Part shown: positions 10,301-21,529 of the stretch, in pieces
How positions within the stretch are numbered: position 1 is the first letter of the stretch
Layout: each line of letters starts with the position of its first letter
Source of the DNA: Apostichopus japonicus
Lineage: Eukaryota > Echinodermata > Holothuroidea > Aspidochirotida > Stichopodidae
Assembly: GCF_037975245.1 (NCBI RefSeq)
Contig: NC_092571.1
Span: 6,222,001-6,286,000 of the forward strand
Length of the DNA stretch: 64,000 bases
Reading direction: 5' to 3'
The notes under the pieces: model-generated
The model's input: the letters and a program-made list of their open reading frames with translations, nothing else
What the model was told of the DNA's origin: nothing
Database searches by the model: none
Translations under genes and position numbers: made by a program

Positions 10301-11167
10301 AATAAGTATGTGCTGGTGATAGCAGATTATTTCAGCAAATGGACAGAGGCTTATGCAATGCCGGATATGGAGGCAGGAACAGTTGCAAGTGTATTGGTAG
10401 AAGAGTTTTTCTGTCGCTTCGGAATACCAGGTGAAATTCACACAGACCAAGGACGACAGTTCGAGTCCCAATTGTTCCAACAGATGTGCAAACTTCTTGA
10501 CGTCAAAAAGACCAGGACTACACCATTTCATCCGCAATCAGACGGGATGGTGGAAAGATTTAACAGGACGCTGGAGGCGATGCTGTCTACGGTCGTAAGC
10601 GAGAATCAGAAAGACTGGGATTCCTGGCTTCCCTTTGTTATGATGGCCTACAGATCAGCCGAGCACGAGAGTACAGGGTATTCCCCCGCTGAACTTTTGC
10701 TAGGGCGACAAGTCATACTACCGTTACAATTTCACCTCCCGAAGACACGTGATGAGACGACTAAATCGCTTAACCAGTACGTCGAGGAGCTCGAACGGCG
10801 ATTGATGACAGAACATGAAAATGCAAGGAAACATCTCAAGATGGCGAGTAACAAACAGAAGAGATTACATGACAGGAGAGCCTTTTGTCAGACCTATCAG
10901 GATGGAGATCTGATATGGCTCCTGAATACTACCAGGAAGAAAGGCATCTCCCCTAAACTGCAGAGACCCTGGGTAGGACCAGGAAAAGTACTCAAGAAAC
11001 TGACTGACGTACTCTATCGTGTTAAGATGGGGCCAAGAATGCGACCAAAAGTGATACATCATGACCGATTGAAAGCTTACACGGGTGACAATCCCCCTTT
11101 ATGGATCCTAAAACGAGAGCCGGAGATGGAAACCAAAATAGTCTCCACAATGTCAAAGTTATCCTAA
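7265..11167 (+). CDS. pol: Gypsy Pol polyprotein (PR-RT-RNaseH-IN)
   Basis: This frame has no ATG near its start; it is open from 7265 and expected to be entered by -1 frameshifting near 7328. Numbering from 7394 (1257 codons): aspartic protease LVDTGA at 27-32. Reverse transcriptase follows, with FCVDYRKLN near 368 and YLDD at 468-471. RNase H comes next, with its DTDACDVGIG catalytic start near 616 and the TDH motif near 684. Integrase has an HHCC zinc region at about 889-929 and D958, D1018, E1054 as the catalytic triad, followed by a GPxxV-type C-terminal module. No chromodomain is seen. Catalytic residues appear intact. Together these proteins copy the RNA into DNA and integrate it. Confidence 0.96.
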   Translation, partial: SRLSRAQEGTDFPKKVQTTGKRAVASLEGQRLASSNDTPTKITLKSRALSVGQNGLYVTGRLEGVQVNFLVDTGANITLISPEVYMMLPEQGRPALTDASLEMNVADGRPLVFHGRGDFQLEISGVKVKHEIWVANIDTDGLLGYKFLQMYNCTIDAGNGQLTIGCERQQDNKEKPREGCCRVALGETVVVAPESERVVTGRLTKEERYRGPAVTEYSERFLKRHGLMLARVVVDTSEEDVPLRLLNPSAMPVTIYKGTMVGSCHAVNVIDDNTDRISGCRSVSESSGSRRSSGATRRMELAEHVRDLAERSCCNLDTAQRERVTEMLAEFADVFAKSPEDLGRTNLAKHRIDIGNAKPIRQAARRLPIHQKVEAQKEINRMLREDIIEPSSSSWSSPVVLVKKKDGSTRFCVDYRKLNAVTTKDCYPLPRIDDSLDTLAGSRWFSTLDLASGYWQVEMEEGDRPKTAFVTYSGFYQFKVLPFGLCNAPATFERLMERVLKGLQWQTCLLYLDDVIVYGETFEKAILRLTEVLGKLRDAGLKLSPKKCNLFQNQVTYLGHIVSQDGILPDKDKTQAVTDWPTPSSTTQVRSFVGLCSYYRRFIQGFAEICSPLHKLTEKNVKFRWTENCERAFQKLKRALTSAPVLAYPIDDETFILDTDACDVGIGAVLSQRQPGKQCERVIAYFSRSLSKTERRYCVTRKELLAVVASVKHFHHYLYGRKFLLRTDHAALRWLTNFRNPEGQVARWLETFMTYDCEIQHRPGKQHGNADGLSRRPCEDCTYCERVEAREQVGVNEQLSDITVPGLYTLTGKEEDNVIENPETNSELGTPPEEKTNSWIRTRTNEEWRDIQVRDKDVGKIVLWKQIQNSRPTWEQVASESPTLRNYWTQWDRLQLRDGVLHRCFESGTGATQLWQLVVPQELQEEILENAHNHRLSGHLMGRKTLGRIRDYFYWSGYRRAVEKWCKNCDTCASRKSPMKRPKGKMKQYISGEPLQRCAMDIMGPLPVSDRGNKYVLVIADYFSKWTEAYAMPDMEAGTVASVLVEEFFCRFGIPGEIHTDQGRQFESQLFQQMCKLLDVKKTRTTPFHPQSDGMVERFNRTLEAMLSTVVSENQKDWDSWLPFVMMAYRSAEHESTGYSPAELLLGRQVILPLQFHLPKTRDETTKSLNQYVEELERRLMTEHENARKHLKMASNKQKRLHDRRAFCQTYQDGDLIWLLNTTRKKGISPKLQRPWVGPGKVLKKLTDVLYRVKMGPRMRPKVIHHDRLKAYTGDNPPLWILKREPEMETKIVSTMSKLS
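7322..7364 (+). promoter_or_regulatory. Programmed -1 ribosomal frameshift signal
   Basis: The slippery heptamer G GGA AAC (7322-7328) is in the gag frame, two codons before the gag stop. After a 6-base spacer, a perfect 7-bp stem forms between TAGCCAG (7335-7341) and CTGGCTA (7358-7364). Loop bases GGGC (7349-7352) could pair with GCCC (7378-7381) as a weak pseudoknot. Pol lies in the -1 frame and is open from 7265, so a slip here yields Gag-Pol. GGGAAAC is an established retroviral slippery sequence. Confidence 0.85.
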
Positions 11168-11195
11168 TGTTCTTCTTTCTCTTTTTATTTTTCAG
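11163..11195 (+). promoter_or_regulatory. Splice acceptor upstream of third ORF
   Basis: A branch-point-like TCCTAAT (11163-11169) overlaps the pol stop. It is followed by a 20+ base pyrimidine tract and TTCAG ending at 11195. The ORF3 ATG is only four bases into the exon (11199). This is the arrangement expected for a spliced subgenomic mRNA, as retroviral env uses. A candidate donor is GTAAGT at 5281 in the LTR leader. Another strong donor (TAG|GTAAGA, 6456/6457) inside gag would not join in frame. Confidence 0.75.
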
Positions 11196-11198
11196 AAA

Positions 11199-11870
11199 AT
11201 GGAGAAAGATAAGTTCGAGGTTCAGTACTGTTGTACAGGCTGCAGTAAGAAGTTCTCAAAGAGGGTCGATCTTGAAAACCACTACAAGGAGAAACACGAG
11301 AGACCTCGACGACAGTTCACTTGCCAGCATTGTGATTATTCTTCTGACAGGAAATTCGACATCACACGTCACACTGCCAGCCGACACACCGAGAATGCCA
11401 AACCGAAAGATCATTGCACTGTTACCACCGAAACGTACGAAGTAGAACCAGGACATGGATCAAGAAAACGGCAAAGCAACGGCGTTAAGACACCTCCGAA
11501 GGTCAAGAGGAGGGAAAATTCATGGCCATCACTGGATTCCCTACTTGGATCTCCGACCAAGGACATTGGTGGACCGAATGACGGGAAGGACAAGAGGGAG
11601 GGCAAAGATCGCCCGTCCCCTCCGCCTACACCAAGAACGACACCGGCGAGGAAAAAGAACTGCCAGAAAACTTCCCCCGTTATCACCAACCCATTGGCCA
11701 AACAGTCAAACCGGCAATCCCCTCGATCGGCCCTGTCCATTATAGGAGAGGATAAAGTTGACCTGGAAGACGACAGCAAGTTGGAAAAAAGGGTGACCAC
11801 TAACGTATTCCCAGATGGACGGATCAAGGTCGTGGTTGAAAGATTCCAGAGGAACGACGCGTGGAACTGA
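11199..11870 (+). CDS. Third ORF of gypsy element: two-finger C2H2 protein, 223 aa
   Basis: Sits where env lies in retroviruses, between pol and the 3' LTR. Residues 12-33 (C12, C15, H28, H33) and 42-63 (C42, C45, H58, H63) each fit C-x2-C-x12-H-x4-H, so the N-terminus carries two C2H2 zinc fingers. The rest is basic and proline-rich, with NLS-like KVKRR near 100, and ends in a short region with a hydrophobic strand pattern (VFPDGRIKVVVERF). No signal peptide or membrane segment is seen, so it is not an Env. A nucleic-acid-binding or chromatin-targeting role is inferred. The intact ORF in a young copy suggests it is used by the element. It is probably a captured host-type zinc-finger sequence. 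Confidence 0.85.
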   Translation: MEKDKFEVQYCCTGCSKKFSKRVDLENHYKEKHERPRRQFTCQHCDYSSDRKFDITRHTASRHTENAKPKDHCTVTTETYEVEPGHGSRKRQSNGVKTPPKVKRRENSWPSLDSLLGSPTKDIGGPNDGKDKREGKDRPSPPPTPRTTPARKKNCQKTSPVITNPLAKQSNRQSPRSALSIIGEDKVDLEDDSKLEKRVTTNVFPDGRIKVVVERFQRNDAWN

Positions 11871-12042
11871 ACCAGTTGTTTATATAAGTTTGTAAATATG
11901 TTTATAATGTAAATATGTTAATATTTTCTGTGTTATTGTGTTAAGATAACGAGAGTGGTAGCCGTGTTATTCTAACGAAGGAAATTTTGTTTAAAGTAAT
12001 AGTTATTCTCAAGTAAGTAAATGCGAGGACGCATTTGGAGCT
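11871..12042 (+). other. Gypsy 3' untranslated region
   Basis: About 170 bp of AT-rich sequence between ORF3 and the polypurine tract; no ORF or clear motif. Confidence 0.6.
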
Positions 12043-12055
12043 AAGGTGGGAGGTG
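12043..12055 (+). promoter_or_regulatory. Polypurine tract of gypsy element
   Basis: AAGGTGGGAGGTG directly abuts the 3' LTR; this is the expected plus-strand primer. It contains two T interruptions. Confidence 0.6.
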
Positions 12056-13284
12056 TGTAACCGAACTTGCATAGTGCTTAAGCTTTGAGGGTTATTCTTT
12101 AAGCTGTATAAACTGTTTACGTAATGTTATGATTATATGCCGGGAAATCCCCGTTAAGTTGTTTACTATGACGTAAGTAATCGTGCACCTGGCCTCTCGG
12201 TCTCCGGAAGTCTGGTGACTGCAACACTAAGGCGGTGCTCTTTGAAGTAGTAACTTTCTCACGCGCGTAAACTTAAGCCATTGTTCAGGCTAGTATAAAA
12301 GGAGCTGTTGGTACGTGCAGCGAGGGACTCTTTGCCAAAATATCACAAGACGTCTACGTACGGTACGTTATCATATCATTTACTATTATCCAAGTTGGTA
12401 GGTTTCTAATACCACGGCACCGTGTATAACTGTTCTTAGATATTGTAAGCGCTCAGAATATTATTGAGTACATTTGTGAGTTGTATAAATTGTTAGCAAA
12501 CTGCGATATTTCACTGAGGGATAGATTACGCCCAATTATTTACGAGTAACGTTATTAACCGATTGTTATCATTTTACGTTATTCAGTAGCGCTCTGAACT
12601 ACGTGACAATGTGTGTACTTTAGTAGAGATCAGTATTCTGCCGTGATTGTATATTTTCAGTTAGTCCGTAAGTAGGAATATAAGTGAATAGCCTAGGTCA
12701 GATATTTGCCATATACGTTACTGCCATTTAGTCAATCGATTGGTTCTTAGTATATTTGTATCTGTTAACGGTATTGCAGACACCGTTTAGTTAACCCTAT
12801 AGCTTTGAATCTGTTTACATATTTAGAGCCTGCGTTTGGCGTTCCGTTTATCGCCGTGTTATACGTTGCGTTATACGCTGCGTGTGGCGCCGCGTTGGAC
12901 GTCGCGTTGGACGTTGCGTTGGGCGCCGCGTTTTACGTTGCGTTCCGCGCTGCGTTGGCGCCGCGTTGTGCGTTGCGTTATACGCTGCGTGTGGCGCCGC
13001 GTTGGACGCTGCGTTGGGCGTTGCGTTTAGTGCCGTGTTCTACGCTGCGTTTAGACGCCGCGTTTAGGAATTGCGTTAACCTTTACGTACTGCGTAATGC
13101 AAGGATAAGCACTAAGTAAGAACCTTTAATGAACCTAAGTGTAAGAACACGGAGGTCTGAATAAACGGTACCACTGTGCCACGGGCACTTTATCATCCTC
13201 TTCATTGTCATCTTTCTGTCGAGACTCTCTTCCGCCAACCCCATCATTTAAGACTGCCCCACCAGACAGGGAAGTGACGTTACA
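12056..13284 (+). repeat. 3' LTR of gypsy element
   Basis: 1229 bp, same ends as the 5' LTR, with AATAAA at 13160-13165. It is followed by GTAA and then the interrupted AAT tract of the array unit. Confidence 0.97.
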
Positions 13285-13285
13285 G

Positions 13286-13317
<32 letters not shown>

Positions 13318-14486
13318 GAGAGTGCTTCGGCGGGGAATCGAACCTAGGCAGACATGAGCATCAATTTAATCTTAAATAAATTGTGATTACTTAGCAAGAA
13401 AAAGATGAATGAAAAAGACAATAATTAATTTGAATTATTGTATTATAAAATGGAAGACAGAAAGCTAAAATTAACAAGAGATTACGCCTCATCGAGGCCA
13501 TGGTTTCACTGAACGTTGAACATCAACCCAGTCCGAATCGACGTGAGCCCTCCATTGCAAGTCAGCTAGCCCACTTCTGGCCCGAAGGCCGGACTCTAAA
13601 CGTAATCTCCCGGATGCTTTTGCGAACTAAGGGAGGATACGGAATTGGGATCCTAGGCCCGTATAAAAATTCCACCTTGGCGATGCCATTATAAACAAAG
13701 CAGTGTCTGTCATCCGATCGGCGCGATTCACACAGCCTGACAACAAACACCGACGCGCAGTGCTGTCTTCCAACCGTTCAGGCCACCACGCCAGCCTGGT
13801 GATTCTTGGGTCGAAATAATACCTAGAGTTCCAGATTGTTCCAAAACAATGTGATATGAATGCATACCATGCCCCAATTGGAGTATTGTACATTCGCACA
13901 AAAGTTAAACCGTGAAAAAAAAAACCAAAAAAAAAACAACACGAAAAGATAAGTAAAACAAAAGCACACAAACACAAGACGTAAAATGACCTAACGCAGT
14001 GCTTGTTTTGGCATATTTCCAGTCACCACGATCGTTTTGATCGTCTTGATGTGGAAGCGCATAAATCAAAGTAGAGATGATGTGCCAATAAGGAGGATTG
14101 GAGGTGACACAGAGCAGTTAAGAAATTCTGTGTTTAAATCTGGATATATGTTTCTCCGTGCGAGCAGACGGTTCAGTGTGCTTAACTTGCTCCTCTTCTA
14201 GCTCAAAGTCTTAACTGCGTCATGATATAGAAATCTGCATGCATCCCGACAGGCCAAGCCCTCAGATATCAACGTGGAGGGGGGGGGGTATGATTTGTCA
14301 GTTGACAACTTCTAGCTATACTTTAGCGGACCCTAAACGTGACGGACTTAGTGAGTAAGATAATGGAAGGATTACTTCCGGTACGACACCTACAACAGCT
14401 ATAAAATAGAAAGCTCCTGATTAAAACCCTAAGAGGGCTGCCAACTGTGACTGAAATAAACACCGTCGCGTTCTGACTTTACAGGG

Positions 14487-14618
14487 ATGATAAAGGTCAG
14501 TCTCTTAACATTAGCAATTCCGTTAGATTTGTACAGTTTTTCCGATCATAGAATAGTTACAATACTACGTTGGCTTAATAGGTACATAGGAAAAGGAAAC
14601 AAGTCTGCTCTAATCTGA
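14487..14618 (+). CDS. Candidate micropeptide ORF, 43 aa, array unit 2
   Basis: Same 43-residue ORF as 2587-2718 with one synonymous difference (Ser codon). The TATA-like CTATAAAATAG is retained upstream near 14399. Confidence 0.22.
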   Translation: MIKVSLLTLAIPLDLYSFSDHRIVTILRWLNRYIGKGNKSALI

Positions 14619-16174
14619 AACTTTGGACTTTTGGTCTCTACATTTGGACTTTTTTGGGGGGATCCAAATTTTGAATGGAAAAAAAGAGGCAACATTTTGA
14701 GATAAAAAGACAACATTGTGAGATTTGGGGACACTGTTTTTCTTTCCTAAGTCCTTATTAAGCCACCGTACAATGCTGACACATTGTGCACACAAAATTA
14801 AACGGCCACATGCAACCATCACAGTAGTCTACTGCTGTACACATGTAGGCCTAAGTAAAGGTTTAGTAGCTACAGCGTGATAGTCTGACGTCTATCTTGT
14901 CCGTGCGCGCATGCAAACAGTGATACAAGAGCGCTCACAATAATATCAGCATAAAATCAGAAGCGCTCGCTCCGAAATATTTGTCTGCATTGCATGCTGT
15001 ACGTACACAATACATCCGCGCGCGCGTGTGCGTTGATCTATATACGAGTGTTTACTATACCGTCATACACAGTGGATTTTCAATGGAAAATATTTGTTGT
15101 CATTTTGTAGGCGTTCATATCAACACGTACTGTACTGTACTGTACTGTACTGGGCAGTTCTCTCTCCATTGCAAGCAGTGTAGTCTAGACGTTGGATATA
15201 TCTTGACGTCGTTCTTCGCCTTAATTTAGTTGTTCGAACGACTCCAATGACGGCCCGGGGTTGCAGAGAAGAAAAGGACGACATTTGAAGACACAGTAAA
15301 CATAACGTGATTACGGTTAGTGATATTTTACATTATCTGAAGTTATCTGTATGCATGTATATCTGTCTGTGAAGTTAGCATATGCATAGTCTACAACGTA
15401 AACCTAGTCTAGGCCTATCAGTATATGCCTTACTTTTGACTCCAGTTTTATGCACAACGAGAACAGTGTTACGTCATGGACATGTACCTATCAGCAACTG
15501 AGGCATTTTGACGGCACTTAATGCTTTCTGGGATCACTGTAGAAAAGTCTGTAGGAGAGTTAAAATATGTTCGGTCGGGATTGCGCCAGTAATATGTCGG
15601 TTACTTCTTGTAGGTGCCAGACGTGGCACGAGAAGTTGAGAGCGCCATCGATGGCCATCTTCTAAATGTCACCCATCCATTAGCGGCAGGGCTATTATTC
15701 ACGATGTTACCATAGCAATGGAGCGTTAGAATCGAAACGGAGCTATTTTTAAACGAATATACAAGTCCCATGGAATTGTCGTGAATTTCATATTTGTTTT
15801 GGTCATAATACGTTAAATACAGAGCAAAAGCTAGATAAGGTAGAAATTAGATTTATTCGACAATGAGCAAAGTTTACCAGTAGAAAGTCCTAGTATGTCA
15901 TAATTGAATCCTCCACGCTACTAGGTTTTATTCTCGGCTATGTCTGCTGTATCTGCATTATCTGCTTTGTGTACCGTCATGAATACCGCACATTTCGATC
16001 GTTTGTAATGCACCGAGAGCTCGTGGCATTGTTTATGACGTTACCGTACCTGTTTTTATCACACTGTCTTTCAAACGCCTGCCTCAGTAAATCAGCATTT
16101 AAGAAATGTGAAGTTGTTCTAACAGGAGCATAGCTGTTTCCACACTTAACGGTTTATAATATAAAGGCTAAGTA

Positions 16175-16363
16175 ATGACACAACATTCCCGAAGAACAAA
16201 TATTATCAAGCTTTTCAGAAAAGATGTCGCGGTGGCCTTACACTGTACAAAAGGAGCATTCCTTTTTGCAGCTACAGTTTTCGTGCTTATGTATACTTTC
16301 ATTAAAATTTCCAGTGAAAGGCGACGAGCGAGACAGAAATCAAATTTACTACTCAGGTCTTAA
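16175..16363 (+). CDS. Small ORF in array unit 3, 62 aa
   Basis: Third copy of the 62-residue ORF, identical in protein sequence. Unit 4 ends (21529) before the position where a fourth copy would lie. Confidence 0.22.
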   Translation: MTQHSRRTNIIKLFRKDVAVALHCTKGAFLFAATVFVLMYTFIKISSERRRARQKSNLLLRS

Positions 16364-16555
16364 GTTCCGATCGAATTCTATTGACAAGTTGTGCAAAATA
16401 TTGCAATGACCTACTTTGTTTACACGAAACAAAATACCAAATAGAAACAACCACCCCCACCCCCAATAAAAAAAAAACAGACAAACAAACAAAGCAAAAC
16501 AAATGTTAAACACCATGTATATACATGCAGATATTAACTACAACCCAAAAAATAA

Positions 16556-16840
<285 letters not shown>

Positions 16841-18009
16841 GAGTGCTTCGGCGGGGAATCGAACCTAGGCAGACATGAGCATCAATTTAATCTTAAATAA
16901 ATTGTGATTACTTAGCAAGAAAAAGATGAATGAAAAAGGCAATAATTAATTTGAATTATTGTATTATAAAATGGAAGACAGAAAGCTAAAATTAACAAGA
17001 GATTACGCCTCATCGAGGCCATGGTTTCACTGAACGTTGAACATCAACCCAGTCCGAATCGACGTGAGCCCTCCATTGCAAGTCAGCTAGCCCACTTCTG
17101 GCCCGAAGGCCGGACTCTAAACGTAATCTCCCGGATGCTTTTGCGAACTAAGGGAGGATACGGAATTGGGATCCTAGGCCCGTATAAAAATTCCACCTTG
17201 GCGATGCCATTATAAACAAAGCAGTGTCTGTCATCCGATCGGCGCGATTCACACAGCCTGACAACAAACACCGACGCGTAGTGCTGTCTTCCAACCGTTC
17301 AGGCCACCACGCCAGCCTGGTGATTCTTGGGTCGAAATAATACCTAGAGTTCCAGATTGTTCCAAAACAATGTGATATGAATGCATACCATGCCCCAATT
17401 GGAGTATTGTACATTCGCACAAAAGTTAAACCGTGAAAAAAAAAAAACGAAAAAAAAACAACACGAAAAGATAAGTAAAACAAAAGCACACAAACACAAG
17501 ACGTAAAATGACCTAACGCAGTGCTTGTTTTGGCATATTTCCAGTCACCACGATCGTTTTGATCGTCTTGATGTGGAAGCGCATAAATCAAAGTAGAGAT
17601 GATGTGCCAATAAGGAGGATTGGAGGTGACACAGAGCAGTTAAGAAATTCTGTGTTTAAATCTGGATATGTTTCTCCGTGCGAGCAGACGGTTCAGTGTG
17701 CTTAACTTGCTCCTCTTCTAGCTCAAAGTCTTAACTGCGTCATGATATAGAAATCTGCATGCATCCCGACAGGCCAAGCCCTCAGATATCAACGTGGAGG
17801 GGGGGGGGGGGTATGATTTGTCAGTTGACAACTTCTAGCTATACTTTAGCGGACCCTAAACGTGACGGACTTAGTGAGTAAGATAATGGAAGGATTACTT
17901 CCGGTACGACACCTACAACAGCTATAAAATAGAAAGCTCCTGATTAAAACCCTAAGAGGGCTGCCAACTGTGACTGAAATAAACACCGTCGCGTTCTGAC
18001 TTTACAGGG

Positions 18010-18135
18010 ATGATAAAGGTCAGTCTCTTAACATTAGCAATTCCGTTAGATTTGTACAGTTTTTCCGATCATAGAATAGTTACAATACTACGTTGGCTTA
18101 ATAGGTACATAGGAAAGGAAACAAGTCTGCTCTAA
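18010..18135 (+). pseudogene. Micropeptide ORF, array unit 3, frameshifted end
   Basis: Copy of the 43-residue ORF in which one A is missing from the AGGAAAAGG run. The last residues are read in another frame and the ORF ends at 41 residues. This removes the Gly-Lys-Gly segment and argues against strong constraint on this copy. Confidence 0.3.
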
Positions 18136-18866
18136 TCTGAAACTTTGGACTTTTGGTCTCTACATTTGGACTTTTTTTGGGGGATCCAAATTTTGAATGG
18201 AAAAAAAGAGGCAACATTTTGAGATAAAAAGACAACATTGTGAGATTTGGGGACACTGTTTTTCTTTCCTAAGTCCTTATTAAGCCACCGTACAATGCTG
18301 ACACATTGTGCACACAAAATTAAACGGCCACATGCAACCATCACAGTAGTCTACTGCTGTACACATGTAGGCCTAAGTAAAGGTTTAGTAGCTACAGCGT
18401 GATAGTCTGACGTCTATCTTGTCCGTGCGCGCATGCAAACAGTGATACAAGAGCGCTCACAATAATATCAGCATAAAATCAGAAGCGCTCGCTCCGAAAT
18501 ATTTGTCTGCATTGCATGCTGTACGTACACAATACATCCGCGCGCGCGTGTGCGTTGATCTATATACGAGTGTTTACTATACCGTCATACACAGTGGATT
18601 TTCAATGGAAAATATTTGTTGTCATTTTGTAGGCGTTCATATCAACACGTACTGTACTGTACTGTACTGGGCAGTTCTCTCTCCATTGCAAGCAGTGTAG
18701 TCTAGACGTTGGATATATCTTGACGTCGTTCTTCGCCTTAATTTAGTTGTTCGAACGACTCCAATGACGGCCCGGGGTTGCAGAGAAGAAAAGGACGACA
18801 TTTGAAGACACAGTAAACATAACGTGATTACGGTTAGTGATATTTTACATTATCTGAAGTTATCTG

Positions 18867-20805
18867 CAGGTGCGTATCCAGGGGGGGGGGGCGTTGGGGG
18901 CGCGCGCCCCCCGGGTAAGAAAAAGAGGAGAGAAAAAAAAAGAGAAGAAAAAAGGAAAAAAAGAGGGGGGAAAGAGGAGGAGGAGAGGAAGCAAGGGGAA
19001 AGAAAAAGAAGAAAAAGAGAAAAAGGAGAAAAGGAGGGAGTTAAAGAAAAACGCCAAGACACCGGGAAGAGAAAAAGGAACAGTGACATTATTACAGCGC
19101 TGATCCCTAATATATACACAGGGTAGCCAGTGACGGATCAAGGATTTCGGAAAAGGCGTGTGCCTCACCCTACCCCTTACACCGACAACTCAATTTTTGA
19201 CGTTTCCATTTTTCTTCTCTTACTCATGATCTATTTATATACTATATATGGTATATCATAACGCGTGTGTGTGAGTGTGTATATACGCCTTAATCAATTG
19301 TAGAACGGTGCTATGAAACCAACTGTGGCTTGTCTCGAACTCGACCGTATCGTCGGGGAACATGACAAATTTCGGGAAGGGGGGCGACCGCCCCCCCCCC
19401 CCCCCTTCAGCATATTATTTAATGATATCGCTAGTAATTTCAAAATAGAAAGTGCTTCGATGCAACTTACAAGGCCTGGGAAGTGTCATTTCCAGCGATC
19501 TGGGAGGCATTTCGGTCAAAATTTTCTTATACGCTTCGCGCCAACCATGGGGGCGCTACGCTTAGATAATTTGCCTACAGGCTTCGCCCTTTCCTTGGCA
19601 AGGGCTACGCGCCTGTTCGAATTTGTAAAGCAAACAGCAGATATCACATCATATCAGTGAGCATGAAAATGGCGTTCCAGGATGAACAGCCTCAAAATTG
19701 TCCGACTTGCCCGAAAAAAATAACCAGAAATTTTCGCGCGCCCCGCGCGCGTCCAACATGTTAATGTCAATATCATATAAGCAAGCATCGGTTATTACAT
19801 GAAATATCTGCTATATTTTCATTTCCTTCAACCAAGTTTTATAATAGCCGTTATAACAGGTTGCAATATTTCTACACCAAGAAATTAACTGTGTCGGAAT
19901 TTTCCAAAATTTCTGACCCACATTCTTCATCACAAGTCCCTCTACTCGTGCAATATTGACCGGTCTGTTAGGGGTTCAAGGAGGTTTTTCCAAGGGCGGC
20001 GGAACCGGGGGGCACAGGGGGCACGTGCCCCCCCCCCACTTTTCCTCAGGTTAAAAATGTGCCCTTTTTCTACATAAAAATGGAGGTGTCTCAAGTTAGC
20101 AATTAGAGGCCAGGGAACCAGAATGAACACTCGGGAAGGGCCGTTTCCGGCCATCTGAGGGGTTTGTAAAACCAAAAAATTTCTTGCACGCTCCGCGCCA
20201 ACCGATGGTGGCGCTCCGCTCAGATAGTTGTGCATATAACTTTGCAAATCCTGGCTACGCCGCTGACTTTCTAATGAATTTCTGTGGGTCAAACTCAAAG
20301 CTATTTCGAATGGAAAAAAATCGTAAGATATTAACAAGAAATAAATTCTAATTCGGAAGATTCCTACATTAGCAACTACAACTACAACATTATGGGTATT
20401 TTTGAATTGAGTTTAATCACGAGAAACGTAAATTTTCAAATTCTCAACAAATAATGGGCTTAAAACCTTGAAAAGTGGGGCTGACGGATATTGTGGGCCG
20501 CGACGTAGAATCACCTACAAAAGCAATGATCCACAGGAGATGCGATGAGGTTGAACATGATGTGTGACTGGTGACAAACTTCAAAAAGGTTATGGATGGA
20601 AAAAAAGTATTGGGAAATACTTGGTTCTCAGGCAAAAAGTGTGCATCTGGTTGGTCATTTTCAAGCCCGAGAAGTGCCATTTCCGGTGATCTGGGTGGTA
20701 TCAAAACCAGGAAATTTCTTGTACGCTGCGCGCCAACCGATGGTGGTGCTCCGCTTAGATAGTAATTCGCGCCCCCCGGGTTAGAAAATCCTGGATACGC
20801 GCCTG
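18867..20805. mobile_element. 1.94 kb inverted-repeat DNA element inserted in array unit 4
   Basis: Ends are CAGGTGCGTATCCAG and CTGGATACGCGCCTG, inverted repeats with one mismatch in 15. Comparison with units 1-3 gives the empty site and shows ATCTG on both sides (18862-18866, 20806-20810), a 5-bp target duplication. The ends resemble hAT-type elements; a 5-bp duplication would fit a hAT variant rather than the standard 8-bp group (inference). No transposase ORF is present. The interior is a mosaic: a GA-rich tract (18916-19080), a C-run near 19390, a partial copy (from 19983) of the CAAGGGCGGCGG family seen at 49204, and a region shared with 44602-46544 in inverted orientation. Confidence 0.85.
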
Positions 20806-21529
20806 ATCTGTATGCATGTATATCTGTCTGTGAAGTTAGCATATGCATAGTCTACAACGTAAACCTAGTCTAGGCCTATCAGTATATGCCTTACTTTTGA
20901 CTCCAGTTTTATGCACAACGAGAACAGTGTTACGTCATGGACATGTACCTATCAGCAACTGAGGCATTTTGACGGCACTTAATGCTTTCTGGGATCACTG
21001 TAGAAAAGTCTGTAGGAGAGTTAAAATATGTTCGGTCGGGATTGCGCCAGTAATATGTCGGTTACTTCTTGTAGGCGCCATCGATGGCCATCTTCTAAAT
21101 GTCATCCATCCATTAGCGGCAGGGCTATTATTCACGATGTTACCATAGCAATGGAGCGTTAGAATCGAAACGGAGCTATTTTTAAACGAATATACAAGTC
21201 CCATGGAATTGTCGTGAATTTCATATTTGTTTTGGTCATAATACGTTAAATACAGAGCAAAAGCTAGATAAGGTAGAAATTAGATTTATTCGACAATGAG
21301 CAAAGTTTACCAGTAGAAAGTCCTAGTATGTCATAATTGAATCCTCCACGCTACTAGGTTTTATTCTCGGCTATGTCTGCTGTATCTGCATTATCTGCTT
21401 TGTGTACCGTCATGAATACCGCACATTTCGATCGTTTGTAATGCACCGAGAGCTCGTGGCATTGTTTATGACGTTACCGTACCTGTTTTTATCACACTGT
21501 CTTTCAAACGCCTGCCTCAGTAAATCAGC

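Larger units (their letters stand above)
4669..13284 (+). mobile_element. Complete Ty3/gypsy LTR retrotransposon with extra zinc-finger ORF
   Basis: An 8616-bp element. Both LTRs are 1229 bp, begin TGTAACC and end GTTACA, and differ at one position noticed by eye (5737 C, 13124 T). The flanks share a 4-bp GTAA (4665-4668 and 13285-13288). The insertion lies in the AAT microsatellite of array unit 2. Order: LTR, tRNA-Leu-type primer site, gag, -1 frameshift signal, pol (PR-RT-RH-IN), a splice acceptor, a two-finger C2H2 ORF, polypurine tract, LTR. All three reading frames are open, so this is a young, probably recently active copy. The pol order is the usual Ty3/gypsy one, unlike the second LTR element in this window. 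Confidence 0.97.

Noticed and set aside
11199-11870. Reading ORF3 as an Env protein because of its position
   Set aside because: It has no signal peptide, transmembrane segment or cysteine-rich ectodomain; its fingers and basic tail point to a nuclear protein.
18824-19168. ORFs of 77-102 codons on both strands, Lys/Glu-rich or Phe/Leu/Ser-rich
   Set aside because: Products of a GA-rich purine tract inside a transposable element.
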